In this document: one piece after another, positions 25,261 through 34,779 of the stretch | Position numbering within the stretch: the first letter of the stretch is position 1 | Layout: every line of letters starts with the position of its first letter | Assembly: GCA_012031265.1 (NCBI GenBank) | Contig: JAAUTY010000051.1 | Location: forward strand, 1 to 35,197 | Length of the DNA stretch: 35,197 nucleotides | Direction of reading: 5' to 3' | Origin: Spirulinaceae cyanobacterium SM2_1_0 | GTDB taxonomy: Bacteria; Cyanobacteriota; Cyanobacteriia; Cyanobacteriales; Spirulinaceae | Notes under the pieces: generated by a model | The model's input: only the letters and a program-made list of their open reading frames with translations | Told to the model about the DNA's origin: nothing | Databases searched by the model: none | Program-made: the position numbers and the translations under genes

Positions 25261-26157
25261 TCAATCTGAATCTTGATCGCGACTTAGCGGCGATCGCAAG
25301 GTAAAAACTGTGATTTCGGGGCGCGATCGCCAGCGAATTGGCAGGATCGTCATCCCTAGCCCGCGATTGGTGTAGTGAATCGTGTCCCCAAATTGGTAGC
25401 GACCGAGGGGATATTCGCGACCATAGGGGGGGAGAAAGGGTGGGCCGATGAGCGGCAAACGCACCTGACCGCCGTGGGAATGGCCGGCAAGCTGCAAATC
25501 GAAGCGGCCGGTGGCGGCGCTACGGTCAGCAAAATCGGGTTCGTGGAAGAGCAAAATTGCCGCGCCATCGACCGGTAAAGCGGCGAGCACGCGGTCAAGG
25601 CGATCGCGCCCGGCCCAAATGTCATCCAAACCGGCCATGTGCAACGATTCCCCGTCGCGCCGCAGCGTCCGCACGGCATTATTCAAATCCGCGATTCCCG
25701 CCGCATCTAGCGCTTGCTGCACCAACTCCGGGCGCGACTCGCAGTCGTGGTTGCCCAGCACATAGGCAACCAGTTCTTGGGCCTGCAAAGGCTCCAGCGC
25801 CGCCGTCAAGCGGGCTGTGGATTGCGCTGGATCATTGGGTGCGGTGACAAAATCGCCGGTCAGGGCGATCACGTCCGCCTGCTCGCGATTGGCAAGCCGC
25901 ACGATCCGCGTCAGCCGTGCCGGGGGCATCCCGCTGTCGATATGTAGATCACTGAGCTGCACCAGCTTGAAGCCATCGAAGGCGGGGGCCAAGTGGGGCA
26001 ATTCCAGCTCAATGCGCACAATTTCCAGCCAGCGTGGCTCAATCTGCCAGCTATAAATGCCGCCTAGACAGGCTAAGAGGAGTAGGAGCCAGCCGAGGCG
26101 GCGGGCCCATCGTGTCCAATGGCGCGATCGCTCAGGTCTCGCGGGTCGGCGGCGCAT
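25261..26157 (-). CDS. Membrane-anchored metallophosphoesterase (YaeI-like)
   Basis: The 298-aa protein has one N-terminal membrane helix (about 20-38) after a highly basic start, and then a calcineurin-type phosphoesterase domain. Metal-ligand motifs appear in order: SDLHID (Asp70, His72), TGDFV (Asp102), GNHD (Asn136, His137), LLFHEPDF and AGHSHGGQ. This is the YaeI/YkuE-like subgroup, often acting on lipid or nucleotide phosphodiesters at the membrane; the substrate here is unknown. The start overlaps the end of the small ORF upstream by 26 bases, which suggests coupled translation. Confidence 0.87.
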   Translation of the reverse strand: MRRRPARPERSRHWTRWARRLGWLLLLLACLGGIYSWQIEPRWLEIVRIELELPHLAPAFDGFKLVQLSDLHIDSGMPPARLTRIVRLANREQADVIALTGDFVTAPNDPAQSTARLTAALEPLQAQELVAYVLGNHDCESRPELVQQALDAAGIADLNNAVRTLRRDGESLHMAGLDDIWAGRDRLDRVLAALPVDGAAILLFHEPDFADRSAATGRFDLQLAGHSHGGQVRLPLIGPPFLPPYGREYPLGRYQFGDTIHYTNRGLGMTILPIRWRSRPEITVFTLRSPLSRDQDSD

Positions 26158-26323
26158 TTTGGGTTCGCAGCAGGGGCTGCTCGTCGGCGGGGATGTGGCC
26201 GTGGCGACGCAGATAGACGCGGAAATCGGCCTCCGCCTGATCGACCTCAGCCGGGGTGGGCAGCCGCCCTTTAGCTTTGTGAAAGTCAGGAATAAATCGT
26301 TCGCGAAATTCTTGCCAAGCCAT
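26132..26323 (-). CDS. Small hypothetical protein, 63 aa
   Basis: A 63-aa frame beginning MAWQEFRERFIPDFHK, rich in charged residues and likely helical, with a Pro-rich end. No known family comes to mind. It fills the space between priA and the metallophosphoesterase gene on the same strand, and overlaps the latter by 26 bases, an arrangement typical of a real gene. No strong ribosome site is visible, so it remains uncertain. Confidence 0.5.
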   Translation of the reverse strand: MAWQEFRERFIPDFHKAKGRLPTPAEVDQAEADFRVYLRRHGHIPADEQPLLRTQNAPPTRET

Positions 26324-26356
26324 CGCCGTCAGTTTGGAGATTGAGAAAACAGGGGC

Positions 26357-28860
26357 CTACTCGATATTGAGTGGATCGATGTCCAGCGTAAAGCGAACGG
26401 CAGCCGGACAGAGCGATCGCAGCGGTGTGAGATCCGGGAACGCCGCCTCTAAGGGCAACTTTAACAAAATCTGCCAGCGATAGCGTCGCGCCACCCGCAA
26501 AATGCTGGCAGGCGCAGGGCCGAGCAGTTGTGTGCCCAGCGGCAGCAGCGGCGGACAGGCGGCGGCGACATCACGGGCGGCTAGCTCAACATCCACGGGA
26601 TCGAGTCCGCTGAGGTGAATTAACAACAGGCGACAGTAGGGTGGATAGTGGCTCTGCTGCCGTTGCGCCAGTGTGGCTTGGGCGAAACGGGGGTAGTCGT
26701 GTTGCTGCACAGCGCTCACCACGGGATGATCAGGGCTGTAGGTTTGCAGAATGACGCGACCCGGGCGATCGCCCGACCCGCGCGCCCGGCCACCTGGGTC
26801 AGCATCTGAAAGGCCCGCTCGCTGGCATAGTAGTCGGCGCGGTCGATTTGACCGTCGGCGGCGAGAATGCCCACCAACGTCACCTGCGGAATGTCCAGGC
26901 CCTTGGTCAGCATCTGCGTCCCCACCAACACATCGATGTCACCATTGGTAAACCGCTGCAATAGTCGGCGGTGGGCATCCTTGCGCTGTGTGGTGTCGCT
27001 GTCGAAGCGCTGGCAATTGAGTTGCGGAAAAGCTTCTTCGAGATGACGCATGACCCGCTGTGTGCCGGTGCCGAAAAATTTAATGTAAGGCGACGCGCAC
27101 TGCGGACAATGCGACGGGTTCAACTGGCTGTGGTTGCAATAGTGGCACTGGAGCTGCTGGTGACTGTGGCGGTAGTGGTAGGAGAGCGAAACCGAGCAAT
27201 TTGGGCAGGTCAATGTGAAGCCACAACTGCGGCACTTGACAAAGCTGCTGTGACCCCGGCGCGGGACAAAGAGGATGGCTTTTTGACCCGCCGCCGCCAC
27301 GTCGGTGAGGCTCGCGTGCAGGCGCTGGCTGAAGACGGAGCGATTGCCCTGCTGGAGTTCGCGGCGCATATCGACGACTTCGACGGTCGGCAGGGGGCGA
27401 TTGGCGATGCGCTCCGGCAATGCCAGGTATTGCCAGTCATCGCTCTGTTGTGCGGCTTGCCAAGTGGTCAGCGCCGGGGTCGCCGAGCCCAGCAGCAGCG
27501 GGCAGTCTGCCAACTCGGCCCGCCAAAGCGCGACGGTGCGGGCGTGGTAGGTAGGCATTCGCTGCGCTTGCTTGAAGCTGTGGTCGTGCTCCTCGTCGAG
27601 GATGATCATGCCTAGGCGGGGCAAGGGGGCAAACACCGCCGAGCGCGTGCCGATCGCCACTTGCGGCTCGCCGGTGAGCATCTGTCGCCAGGTGTCGTAG
27701 CGCTCGCCATCAGCGAGGGCGCTGTGGTAGACACAGACGCGATCGCCAAACCGCGCCCGAAAGCGGTCGGTCAACTGCGGCGTCAAGCCAATCTCCGGCA
27801 CCAGCACCAGGGCTGACTGGCCGCGCGCCAGCAGCGGGGCGATCGCCTGCAAATAAACCTCAGTCTTGCCGGAGCCGGTGACCCCATGCAGCAGCAGGCG
27901 CGCGCAGCCACTCTGGGCTTGAATAGCAGCTAGGGCTTCGGCTTGGGCCGGATTGAGGTCTTTGGGACAATCATCCGTCACCGCTGGCCCCGCCGCCAAG
28001 CGCAACACCTCCCGTTCTTCAATCACCAGGTAACCAGCCGTCGCCAAGGCCTGCACAGTCGCGGCGGTGGTGCGACTACGCTGTAGAAAGTCTTGCAGCC
28101 ACAGCTCACCACCCCAGACTTTGAGCTGGTGCAGCAGCTCGCGCCGACGCGAGCTGAGGGGGGCGGCGTCGGTGGGTTCGGTGGCGAGGATGACGGCGCG
28201 TTGGCGCTTGGGCTGGACGTAGCGCGGCGGTTCCAGATAGTCTTCAGCCCAGCCTCGCGTGACTAATTGTTCTAGGCCGCGCTTGGCGGGTCTCACGGCA
28301 CGCTTCAGGGTTTGCCAGCCGCAGCCTTGGGCTTGGCGATCGCGCAGAAAATCCAGCACCTGCTGGGCGGCGGTGTCGAGGAAGGCTTCCGCGCCAGTGG
28401 GGATTGCTGCGGGGCACAGCCGGACGCGACGGCGCGATCGCCCCAGCAGCCCCGGCGGCAGCGCCGCCCGCACGACAGCGATCAGGGGGGTGCAGTAGTA
28501 GCGCGCCACGCGATCGAGCAGTTGGATGTAGTCGGCAGGCAGAAAGCCGCTGGCAACAATGCCACGCACACTCTGGAGCTGTGCCGGGGCGAGGTCAGCC
28601 GGGAGGGTCGCAGCCCAGCGCAGGGCAATGCCACCAACCAAATGCTGCCGCAGCGGCACGCTGACAATATCCCCCAGTTGCACGTCGAGCGCAGTGACCT
28701 GATAGGTGAGGACATCATGGACACCAGGACAGTCCACCAACACTTCGAGCCAGCGGCCAGCGGCGGGCGGCGGCGCATAGGCAGCAAGCAGTTCTTTGGC
28801 GGGGACGCCCGGAGCGTTGGCGGGTTTGGCCGCTGTGTTGAGCATAGGGGTAATTCGCAA
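26357..28860 (-). pseudogene. priA: Replication restart helicase PriA, interrupted by a one-base deletion
   Basis: PriA reloads the replisome at stalled forks. The first part (28860 to 26716) encodes the N-terminal DNA-binding region, Walker A GVTGSGKTE, the DEEH box (ILDEEHDHSFK), the zinc-binding cysteine cluster starting CRSCGF and ending CPQC, and motif VI up to QVAGRAGR. There the frame breaks: the expected RGDRPGRVILQTYSPDHP appears only in the other frame, which continues to the normal C-terminus at 26357. One C (plus strand) is missing in the CCC run at 26772-26774, inside a HIP1-containing palindrome. Restoring it gives 834 residues, a normal length. This may be a sequencing or assembly error, since PriA is rarely dispensable. 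Start could also be the ATG at 28845. Confidence 0.9.
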
Positions 28861-28930
28861 TCAGCTTCCGAATCTCTAGCCTACCGGCCGCTTTGTCACT
28901 CGGCATGGCAGCAGCCTAGCAGCGGCTTTG

Positions 28931-28936
28931 TATACT
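28931..28936 (+). promoter_or_regulatory. Possible -10 element upstream of AAA ATPase gene
   Basis: TATACT lies 65 bases before the ATG at 29001, in the divergent gap with priA. No good -35 is seen at the usual spacing, so the call is weak. Confidence 0.25.
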
Positions 28937-29000
28937 GATGGCATCAAGGGCTTGACCGGAGCGGGTCAGCTCGCCCCGCACTTCAATCAGCTAACCAGCG

Positions 29001-30263
29001 ATGTCAGCAACAGCATGGGAAAACGCCAAGGCTTGGGCTAAAGCTACTAGCAGTATCCAGCGCTTGGGTCTGCGCGAAATTCCCTTCACCGAAAGCCCCA
29101 TCGATCTCAATAGCGACACCCTCAGTCGCGTTTTTACCGGACGCAGAGACGAACTCCGTCGGGTTTTCAACTTGTTCCAGAGTCGCGAACGTCGTCGCAT
29201 CCTGGTTTATGGCCGCTTAGGCATCGGCAAAAGCACCTTCTTGCTTGAAGTGCTCTCGGTTCTGCGTCGCAAGCGCCCCAAAATGCTGACTACTTACATT
29301 TCACTACCCGCCGACCTGGATCTAGCGACCACAGCCCTGATCGCCGTCGCGCAGGAGATGCCGGAGAATGACTGGGCACAACGGCAGCTCTACCAAATGG
29401 GCATCCCGACCGCGAAACCGATCAAGGAACGCAGCTCAGAAGCGGGCGGCAGCATGGTTCTCACCGGCAAAATCAGCGAGAAAGATGTCCCGATCACGAA
29501 GCCGCAATATCCCGCCATCAGCCTCGACATCTTGCTCGAGCAGGCACAAAAGCAGCATCCTGACGGTGTGGCGATCGCGATCGATGACCTCGACAAGCAG
29601 AGTCCCCGCTATGTTCGGCAACTCATGCACGATGCCCAGGGAGTACTCAAAGGACGAGCCTGGTTCATGCTTACGGGGCATCCATTTGGCATGACCGGTG
29701 ACCTACTCACCAGCGAGCGCGGTCTCTTCGACCTGCAACTGCCGCTCGAGGAGATGGATCAGGCCACGACCTACGAAATGCTGATCAACTATCTCAGTAG
29801 CGCTCGTTTAAACCACGATTGCACTGATCCTGACGATCCCGCCGCCGTACTGCCCTTTCTCCCTGATGCCGCCCGACACTTCTGCGAAGTCTCCAAAGGC
29901 AAACCCCGCCTGTTCAATCGTCTCGGTGCCCAAGTCTTAGCAAAAGCAGCGGCATTGCAAGTTGACGAGATCACGCTGGCGGTTCTGAACCGAGGTCTCA
30001 GCGCGGCTTCGCGAAATTTGGTGCAGCAAGCCGCACTGAAGGTTCAAGAGAAGCGCGTGCTGGCGCTGCTGCAAGCACGCAGCCACCTGTCCGATGAAGC
30101 GATCGCCCTCGAAGACCTCGAAGGGCTAGGAGTCACTACCTACAGCGAGCTGTTACCAATCCTAGAACGACTCGAAACCGCTGACCTTGCCTATCGACTC
30201 GCCGAGGACGACGCCACCGCCTTTGCGCCGATGCCGCTGCCGCCCGCCGCTGAGGAGGAATAG
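29001..30263 (+). CDS. Orc1/Cdc6-like AAA ATPase with C-terminal winged-helix-like region
   Basis: The 420-aa protein has an AAA_16/STAND-type ATPase core: FTGRRDELRRVF near residues 45-56, Walker A GRLGIGKST at 71-79 (Lys77), Walker B AIAIDDLDK ending about residue 199, sensor-like MLTGHPF near 225-231, and a helical lid. The C-terminal part (about 330-410) has a likely winged-helix fold with ALLQARSHLSDEAIALEDLEGLG. Between them, around 135-165, is an insertion with Ser/Gly-rich sequence. Such proteins are found in cyanobacteria as stand-alone ATPases with unknown partner; DNA binding is plausible but not shown. It is divergent from priA and convergent with the YdcF gene. Confidence 0.75.
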   Translation: MSATAWENAKAWAKATSSIQRLGLREIPFTESPIDLNSDTLSRVFTGRRDELRRVFNLFQSRERRRILVYGRLGIGKSTFLLEVLSVLRRKRPKMLTTYISLPADLDLATTALIAVAQEMPENDWAQRQLYQMGIPTAKPIKERSSEAGGSMVLTGKISEKDVPITKPQYPAISLDILLEQAQKQHPDGVAIAIDDLDKQSPRYVRQLMHDAQGVLKGRAWFMLTGHPFGMTGDLLTSERGLFDLQLPLEEMDQATTYEMLINYLSSARLNHDCTDPDDPAAVLPFLPDAARHFCEVSKGKPRLFNRLGAQVLAKAAALQVDEITLAVLNRGLSAASRNLVQQAALKVQEKRVLALLQARSHLSDEAIALEDLEGLGVTTYSELLPILERLETADLAYRLAEDDATAFAPMPLPPAAEEE

Positions 30264-30291
30264 AAGTTTGTCCCCAGCTTGGTGCCAACGC

Positions 30292-30933
30292 CTAGGGTAT
30301 CAGCAGGGCATCGTGCTGGGCAGTGGCGCGGCGCTGGGCGTAGTGGGGATTGAGTTGTTCGCCCGCCCAGCCGGTGAAAACCCAGAAGGCGGCACGACCA
30401 ACATCGCGGGCGATGTGAAAAAACGATTCTGGTGGGTGTGATGACGGAACTGGGATCGGGGTGAAGGCGATGCCGTAGCTGCCGAGGATGACGGTGGCGA
30501 TCGCCCGGGCCCGGCCCATATGAAAATCCGAGGTGATCAGGTAGACGTGCCGAATGCCGCGCGATCGCAACTCACCCACGAGCGTGGAAAAATTGGTCAC
30601 GGTGTCTACAGCACGATAGTCGAGGTGCAGGCGATCGCCCCGAATCTGCGCCGCCGCAAAAATCGCCTCGGCGCGCGGCCTCGCAATCCCCGACGACACC
30701 CACACCGCCAGCGGGTGCGTCTGCGCGAACTGCGCCGTAAACGCCTCGCGCCGACTCGAACCTCCCAATGTCAAGATCGCCTGGGGTTCTGGCGCTGACC
30801 GCCAAGCTGACCACAACCTTAGCCCAATCACGCTGGGGAGTAGCAAGCCTAAGATCAGTCCCAGGGCGGCGAGCATGAGCGTCGCTAGCCGCTGCCAAGT
30901 ACAGGAGCGCTGCCAGACTTTCTGTGCGGCCAT
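30292..30933 (-). CDS. YdcF/SanA-like DUF218 membrane protein
   Basis: A 213-aa protein with one N-terminal membrane helix (about 16-40) and a DUF218 (YdcF-like) domain: AILTLGGSSRREAF near residues 53-66, VSSG near 79-82, a DTVTNF motif near 110-115 and VYLITSDFHMGRA near 130-142. DUF218 proteins are linked to envelope metabolism; the enzymatic role is unsettled. The gene begins 7 bases after map, so the two are probably cotranscribed. The overall length is normal for cyanobacterial members. Confidence 0.82.
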   Translation of the reverse strand: MAAQKVWQRSCTWQRLATLMLAALGLILGLLLPSVIGLRLWSAWRSAPEPQAILTLGGSSRREAFTAQFAQTHPLAVWVSSGIARPRAEAIFAAAQIRGDRLHLDYRAVDTVTNFSTLVGELRSRGIRHVYLITSDFHMGRARAIATVILGSYGIAFTPIPVPSSHPPESFFHIARDVGRAAFWVFTGWAGEQLNPHYAQRRATAQHDALLIP

Positions 30934-30940
30934 GGCGTGC

Positions 30941-31711
30941 TCAAGCCAACTTCGTCAGGACTTCAACGCCATCGGCGGTCACGGCAACTGTGTGCTCGAA
31001 CTGTGCCGAGAGCTTGCGATCCTTGGTCAGCGCTGTCCAGCCATCGGACTGAATCTCGGCCTCGTGGGTGCCTTCATTGATCATCGGCTCGATCGTGAAC
31101 ACCATGCCGGGCCGCAGCCGCTTGCCCTTGCCGCGCGTGCCATAGTGCGGGATCTGCGGCGGGGTGTGAAAAACGCGGTTGACGCCATGACCGACAAAAT
31201 CGCGCACCACCGAGAAGCCCTCGGCTTCTGCGTATTCCTGGATCGCTGCGCCAATATCGCCGATGCGTCCGCCCGGTTGTACCGCTTCAATGCCGCGCCA
31301 CATCGAGGCTTCGGTCACCGCGACGAGCTTTTGCGCCAGGGGTGAGGGCGAGCCGACGATGAAGGTGCGGGAGGTATCGCCGTGGTAGCCATCGACGATC
31401 GGCGTCACGTCGATATTGATGATGTCGCCGTCTTGGAGGATCTGCTTTTCGTTGGGGATGCCGTGGCAGATCACTTCATTGACACTGGTACAGATCGACC
31501 CTGGAAAAGGTGGCTCGCCATAGCCGAGGGGGGCACTGCGCGCCCCGCGATCGCGCGTCCACTGCTCAGCGGCATCATTCAATTCTTTGGTACTGACGCC
31601 TGGTTTGACCAGCGTGTCCAGATAGTTGAGGAGTTCAGCGGCGACTTGCCCCGCCTGCCGCATCTTGTCCAGTTCCCGTTTCGATAGCAGGGTGATTCGC
31701 TCGCTGCCCAT
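30941..31711 (-). CDS. map: Methionine aminopeptidase, type I
   Basis: Map removes the N-terminal Met from nascent proteins. The 256-aa sequence has the pita-bread fold with all five metal ligands in place: Asp in NIDVTPIVDGYHGD (both Asp residues), His in GHGVNRVFH, Glu in FTIEPMI and Glu in QFEHTV. It lacks the N-terminal zinc-finger extension, as in bacterial type Ia. The region FPGSICTSVNEVICHGIPN near 69-87 is the usual substrate-binding loop. The ATG at 31711 gives a normal start. The ydcF-like gene follows immediately. Confidence 0.96.
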   Translation of the reverse strand: MGSERITLLSKRELDKMRQAGQVAAELLNYLDTLVKPGVSTKELNDAAEQWTRDRGARSAPLGYGEPPFPGSICTSVNEVICHGIPNEKQILQDGDIINIDVTPIVDGYHGDTSRTFIVGSPSPLAQKLVAVTEASMWRGIEAVQPGGRIGDIGAAIQEYAEAEGFSVVRDFVGHGVNRVFHTPPQIPHYGTRGKGKRLRPGMVFTIEPMINEGTHEAEIQSDGWTALTKDRKLSAQFEHTVAVTADGVEVLTKLA

Positions 31712-32080
31712 GGATGCGATCGCCGTCCTCGTCTGGTAACGCTAAATGTAAGGTCTGTCTAGTTAGTATAATGCGATCGCGAAGGGGAAGGCGCTTCAGA
31801 TGATGATTCAGCAGTCAGAACAATGGTGCTCACGACTCACTATTCCCCGTCCACTGCCACACCCTCAATCCCTCGGTATCACTCGTTGCTCATCTCAACA
31901 GCCAACGCTTGCTGAAGCTGTAAGACGCTCAATCTGTCAATCTGTAGCAAGGCAGAATCGGCGCTGGGCAGCGATCTGCTATCGTTACATTTTTAATTAT
32001 TAAGGTTCCCGTCAGCGTCGCGGCGCGAGACCCACTCATAACTCTCGGTTCCCCAAAACATTGCCAGCCCTGTCAAATTC
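31712..32080. other. Divergent intergenic region between map and the Mrp operon
   Basis: About 370 bases. It contains two HIP1-type GCGATCGC sites, a TATAAT at 31768-31773 (plus strand) that is TATACT-like on the minus strand and could serve map, and an AT-rich TTAATTATTAA palindrome at about 31993-32003 upstream of the antiporter operon. No gene is seen. The promoter assignment is uncertain in both directions. Confidence 0.4.
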
Positions 32081-32434
32081 ATGTTAGAGGCGTTTGTTTT
32101 TGCCACCATCTTGTGTGGCTTTTTCGGCATTCTTTTCAAGAAAAATCTGGTGATGAAAATCGTGGCCATGGATGTCATGAGTACGGGGGTGATTGCCTAC
32201 TACGTGCTCGTTGCCTCTCGGGGCGGTCTCTTCACACCAATCGTCGCCACCCAAGTTGGGTCAGATGTCCCTGAACCCGTTACCTACGCAGATCCAGTTC
32301 CCCAGGCCGTGATTTTAACGGCAATTGTGATTGGCTTTTCGATCCAGGCGCTTATGCTCGTTGGCGTTATGAAATTAGCCAAGAATAACCCGACCCTAGA
32401 AACCGGCGAGATTGAGCAGAGCCAACATCCATGA
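32081..32434 (+). CDS. mnhC: Mrp/Mnh cation:proton antiporter subunit C
   Basis: This 117-aa NuoK-like subunit has three membrane helices: about 4-22, 25-47 and 73-99. Motifs such as GFFGILFKKNLVMKIVAMDVMSTG and PQAVILTAIVIGFS are typical of MrpC/MnhC, the conserved 'DP.PQALVLTAIVI' block being diagnostic. In the complex it lines the proton path next to subunit D. Its stop overlaps the start of the D gene by four bases (ATGA). It is the first gene of the operon in this window. Confidence 0.92.
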   Translation: MLEAFVFATILCGFFGILFKKNLVMKIVAMDVMSTGVIAYYVLVASRGGLFTPIVATQVGSDVPEPVTYADPVPQAVILTAIVIGFSIQALMLVGVMKLAKNNPTLETGEIEQSQHP

Positions 32435-33867
32435 CCACACTGACCATTGCAACAATCGCCTTCGCCTTCCTAATTGGCTTTAGCATTTATTTGCTTCCGG
32501 GGTTGGCTCGCTACTTGTCGCTCACGGTTGCCCTAGCGACAGCGGGCTATGCGGCACAATTATTTCTCACTCCCGCTCCTGTGGAGCTGCACCTGCTTGA
32601 TCACTTCGGCGTCACGCTGATCGCAGACTCCCTCAGCGCCTTCTTCATTTTGACCAATGCCTTGGTGACCATCGCTGTGATCTTGTCCTGCTGGCAGGGC
32701 GAGCGGACGGCTTTTTTTTATATGCAGGTGACGGTTCTGCATGGCAGTCTGAATGCTGTTTTCATCAGCGCTGACCTGATCAGCCTCTACGTGGCACTCG
32801 AGGTGATTAGCATTGCGGCTTTCTTGCTGATTTCCTACCCGCGTAGCGATCGCACCATTTGGATCGGCCTGCGCTACCTCTTTGTCAGCAATACCGCCAT
32901 GCTGTTCTATCTCGTGGGCGCAGTTCTGGTTTATCAGGCAAATCACTCGTTTGCCTTTACTGGCTTGACCAATGTGTCACCCGAGGCGATCGCCCTAGTG
33001 CTGCTGGGTTTGCTGACCAAAGGCGGCGTTTTTGTGTCGGGGTTGTGGCTGCCGCTCACCCACGCCGAAGCCGCGACTCCGGTTTCCGCCTTGCTGTCTG
33101 GGGTCGCCGTGAAAGCGGGCGTCTTTCCGCTCGTCCGCTGCGCCCTCCTCGTCCCGGAGGCAAAGTCGATGGTGCTGGTGCTCGGTCTGGCGACAGCACT
33201 CTTGGGCGTGAGCTATGCCATGTTCGAGAATGATGTCAAGCGGTTGCTGGCCTTCTCAACCATTTCCCAGCTTGGCTTCGTGCTCGCCGCCCCCGAGGTC
33301 GGTGGATTCTATGCCTTGGCACACGGCCTCGCCAAAGCCCTTCTCTTCCTGACCGCTGGCTCGCTACCCAGTCGCAACCTCTCGCAGTTGCGCGACCAAA
33401 CCCTCAGCTATTCCCTCTGGCTGCCGCTGGCTCTAGGCAGCTTTTCGATCTCCGGTCTGCCCTTGCTGGCGGGCTACGGAGCAAAGGTGCTGGCAATGGA
33501 GAATTTGCTCACTTGGCAGGCGATCGGCATGAATATTGCCGCTTGCGGCACGGCGGTTGTATTTGCCCGCCTGATCCTGCTGCCGCATGGGGCGATCGCC
33601 ACTCGCAAACCAGTGGCTTGGGGAGGAACTGCCGCCGTCCTCGTGCTGAGCGGTGGTTTACTGGCTGCCAATGGTGTGGATTATCAGACTTATAAACCCC
33701 TGAGTCTGCTGAAATCCTTGGCGATCATTGCCGCTGGCTGGGCCGCTTACTGGCTGATCTTGCGGCGGCTGAACCTTGACTTGCCGGACGTACTTGAGGA
33801 CTTTGAGAATTTGTTGGGCATGATGAGCTTGGCGTTGGTGGTTCTCTTTGGGATGGTGATTCTATGA
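32431..33867 (+). CDS. mnhD: Mrp/Mnh cation:proton antiporter subunit D (NuoM/N-like)
   Basis: The 478-aa protein has about 13-14 membrane segments and the proton-translocating antiporter signature. Key charged residues are present: Glu124 in LYVALEVISI, Lys197 in LLTKGGVFVSGLWLPLTHAEA, and Lys228 in SGVAVKAGVFPLVR. MrpD-type subunits pair with complex I subunits NuoM/NuoN by homology and are thought to conduct protons in exchange for Na+ export. The C-terminus is somewhat shorter than in some MrpD proteins. It overlaps subunit C and subunit E by four bases each, so translation is probably coupled. Confidence 0.92.
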   Translation: MTTLTIATIAFAFLIGFSIYLLPGLARYLSLTVALATAGYAAQLFLTPAPVELHLLDHFGVTLIADSLSAFFILTNALVTIAVILSCWQGERTAFFYMQVTVLHGSLNAVFISADLISLYVALEVISIAAFLLISYPRSDRTIWIGLRYLFVSNTAMLFYLVGAVLVYQANHSFAFTGLTNVSPEAIALVLLGLLTKGGVFVSGLWLPLTHAEAATPVSALLSGVAVKAGVFPLVRCALLVPEAKSMVLVLGLATALLGVSYAMFENDVKRLLAFSTISQLGFVLAAPEVGGFYALAHGLAKALLFLTAGSLPSRNLSQLRDQTLSYSLWLPLALGSFSISGLPLLAGYGAKVLAMENLLTWQAIGMNIAACGTAVVFARLILLPHGAIATRKPVAWGGTAAVLVLSGGLLAANGVDYQTYKPLSLLKSLAIIAAGWAAYWLILRRLNLDLPDVLEDFENLLGMMSLALVVLFGMVIL

Positions 33868-34250
33868 CCTTTTACTTAAACCTAGCGCTGCGTTTAGGCA
33901 TTTGGTTTTTGCTCACCGCTGATCTCAGTTGGGCCAATATCATCATTGGGGTCAGTGTCGTCCTGTTCTTGCCCTATGCGAGCACTAGCTCGGCATCGCT
34001 ACGAGATTGGCTATCCGCCTTGTGGAAAATTCTCAAGGCAATTCCACAAGCGTATATTGAGGCCTGGGAAATCATGCTGCGACCGCATGATCAGGAGGTC
34101 ATCACCATGGAACGAGTGCCGCCTCGGCGCACACCTGGTCTGGTATTTTTGGACATTTTTTTGATTACCTTCACGCCGAAAACCATTGTTTTGAAGTATC
34201 ACGAGCGGGGCTGGTACGAAGTCCACAAAATTCAGCGAGGTGAGGGTTGA
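33864..34250 (+). CDS. mnhE: Mrp/Mnh antiporter subunit E
   Basis: A 128-aa protein with two N-terminal membrane helices (about 4-18 and 22-40) and a soluble C-terminal half containing the family pattern IPQAYIEAWEIMLRP near residues 58-72, then PGLVFLDIFLITFTPKT and a final VHKI strand. MrpE is needed for antiporter activity in other bacteria. Start overlaps the D stop (ATGA), and the stop runs into the F start (TGATG). Confidence 0.9.
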   Translation: MTFYLNLALRLGIWFLLTADLSWANIIIGVSVVLFLPYASTSSASLRDWLSALWKILKAIPQAYIEAWEIMLRPHDQEVITMERVPPRRTPGLVFLDIFLITFTPKTIVLKYHERGWYEVHKIQRGEG

Positions 34251-34501
34251 TGAGCTGGTTGCTGATGGCGATGGTGGCAGCATTATTGATCCCCATCTAC
34301 ACTGCCTGTCGGGATGACGATACTTGGCAAAAAATGCTGGCGTTCGCCAGTATTGCGACCAAAACTTCGATGGCAATTCTGGTCGTCTCGGTGACGCGCG
34401 ATGACTGGATGGTGGGCGTGGTCGGCGTGATTATTCTCAGTGTCGGCAATGCGGCTCTGATGCTACTGGCGCACATTATTAAGCGGGTGAATGAGTCATG
34501 A
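34250..34501 (+). CDS. mnhF: Mrp/Mnh antiporter subunit F
   Basis: An 83-aa, three-helix protein (MSWLLMAMVAALLIP...; KMLAFASIATKTSMAILVVSV; GVIILSVGNAALMLLAH). The 'A-x-x-S-x-x-T-K-x-x-x-A-I-L' type second helix matches MrpF/PhaF. A TTG codon just before also fits the frame, but the ATG at 34250, overlapping the E stop by one base, is more natural. The stop overlaps the G start (ATGA). Confidence 0.85.
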   Translation: MSWLLMAMVAALLIPIYTACRDDDTWQKMLAFASIATKTSMAILVVSVTRDDWMVGVVGVIILSVGNAALMLLAHIIKRVNES

Positions 34502-34779
34502 GCGACGGGTTAAGCAATCTCTGCTTTGCATTGGGGATGATTTTTTGGTTTTGGGGAACCTGGCCACTGTTGGGCGAGCGCACGATTTTGTTCAAGCTGC
34601 ATGGCTTGTCGGTCGCTGATACGCTGGGTTCCATGAGTGTCGTCGTGGGGTTATTATTGAGAATTCCTAGAGAGTGGCCGTTACTCGTATTGGCGATGAT
34701 TTCTTTGGCAATTTGGAACACGGTTCTGGGGTATGTCCTGGCCTACTGCTCAAGTAGTCGCGAGGGCAGCGATGCTTGA
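34498..34779 (+). CDS. mnhG: Mrp/Mnh antiporter subunit G
   Basis: A 93-aa protein with three membrane helices and the diagnostic FKLHGLSVADTLGSMSVVVGLLL region near residues 32-54, the conserved 'R-x-H-x-x-S-x-A-D-T-L-G' block of MnhG/MrpG. It overlaps F by four bases and the next gene by eight. Confidence 0.9.
   Translation: MSDGLSNLCFALGMIFWFWGTWPLLGERTILFKLHGLSVADTLGSMSVVVGLLLRIPREWPLLVLAMISLAIWNTVLGYVLAYCSSSREGSDA

Noticed and set aside
26971-27615. 214-codon open frame on the plus strand within priA
   Set aside because: It is antisense to the PriA helicase core with its zinc and Walker motifs; high GC makes such long antisense frames common here.
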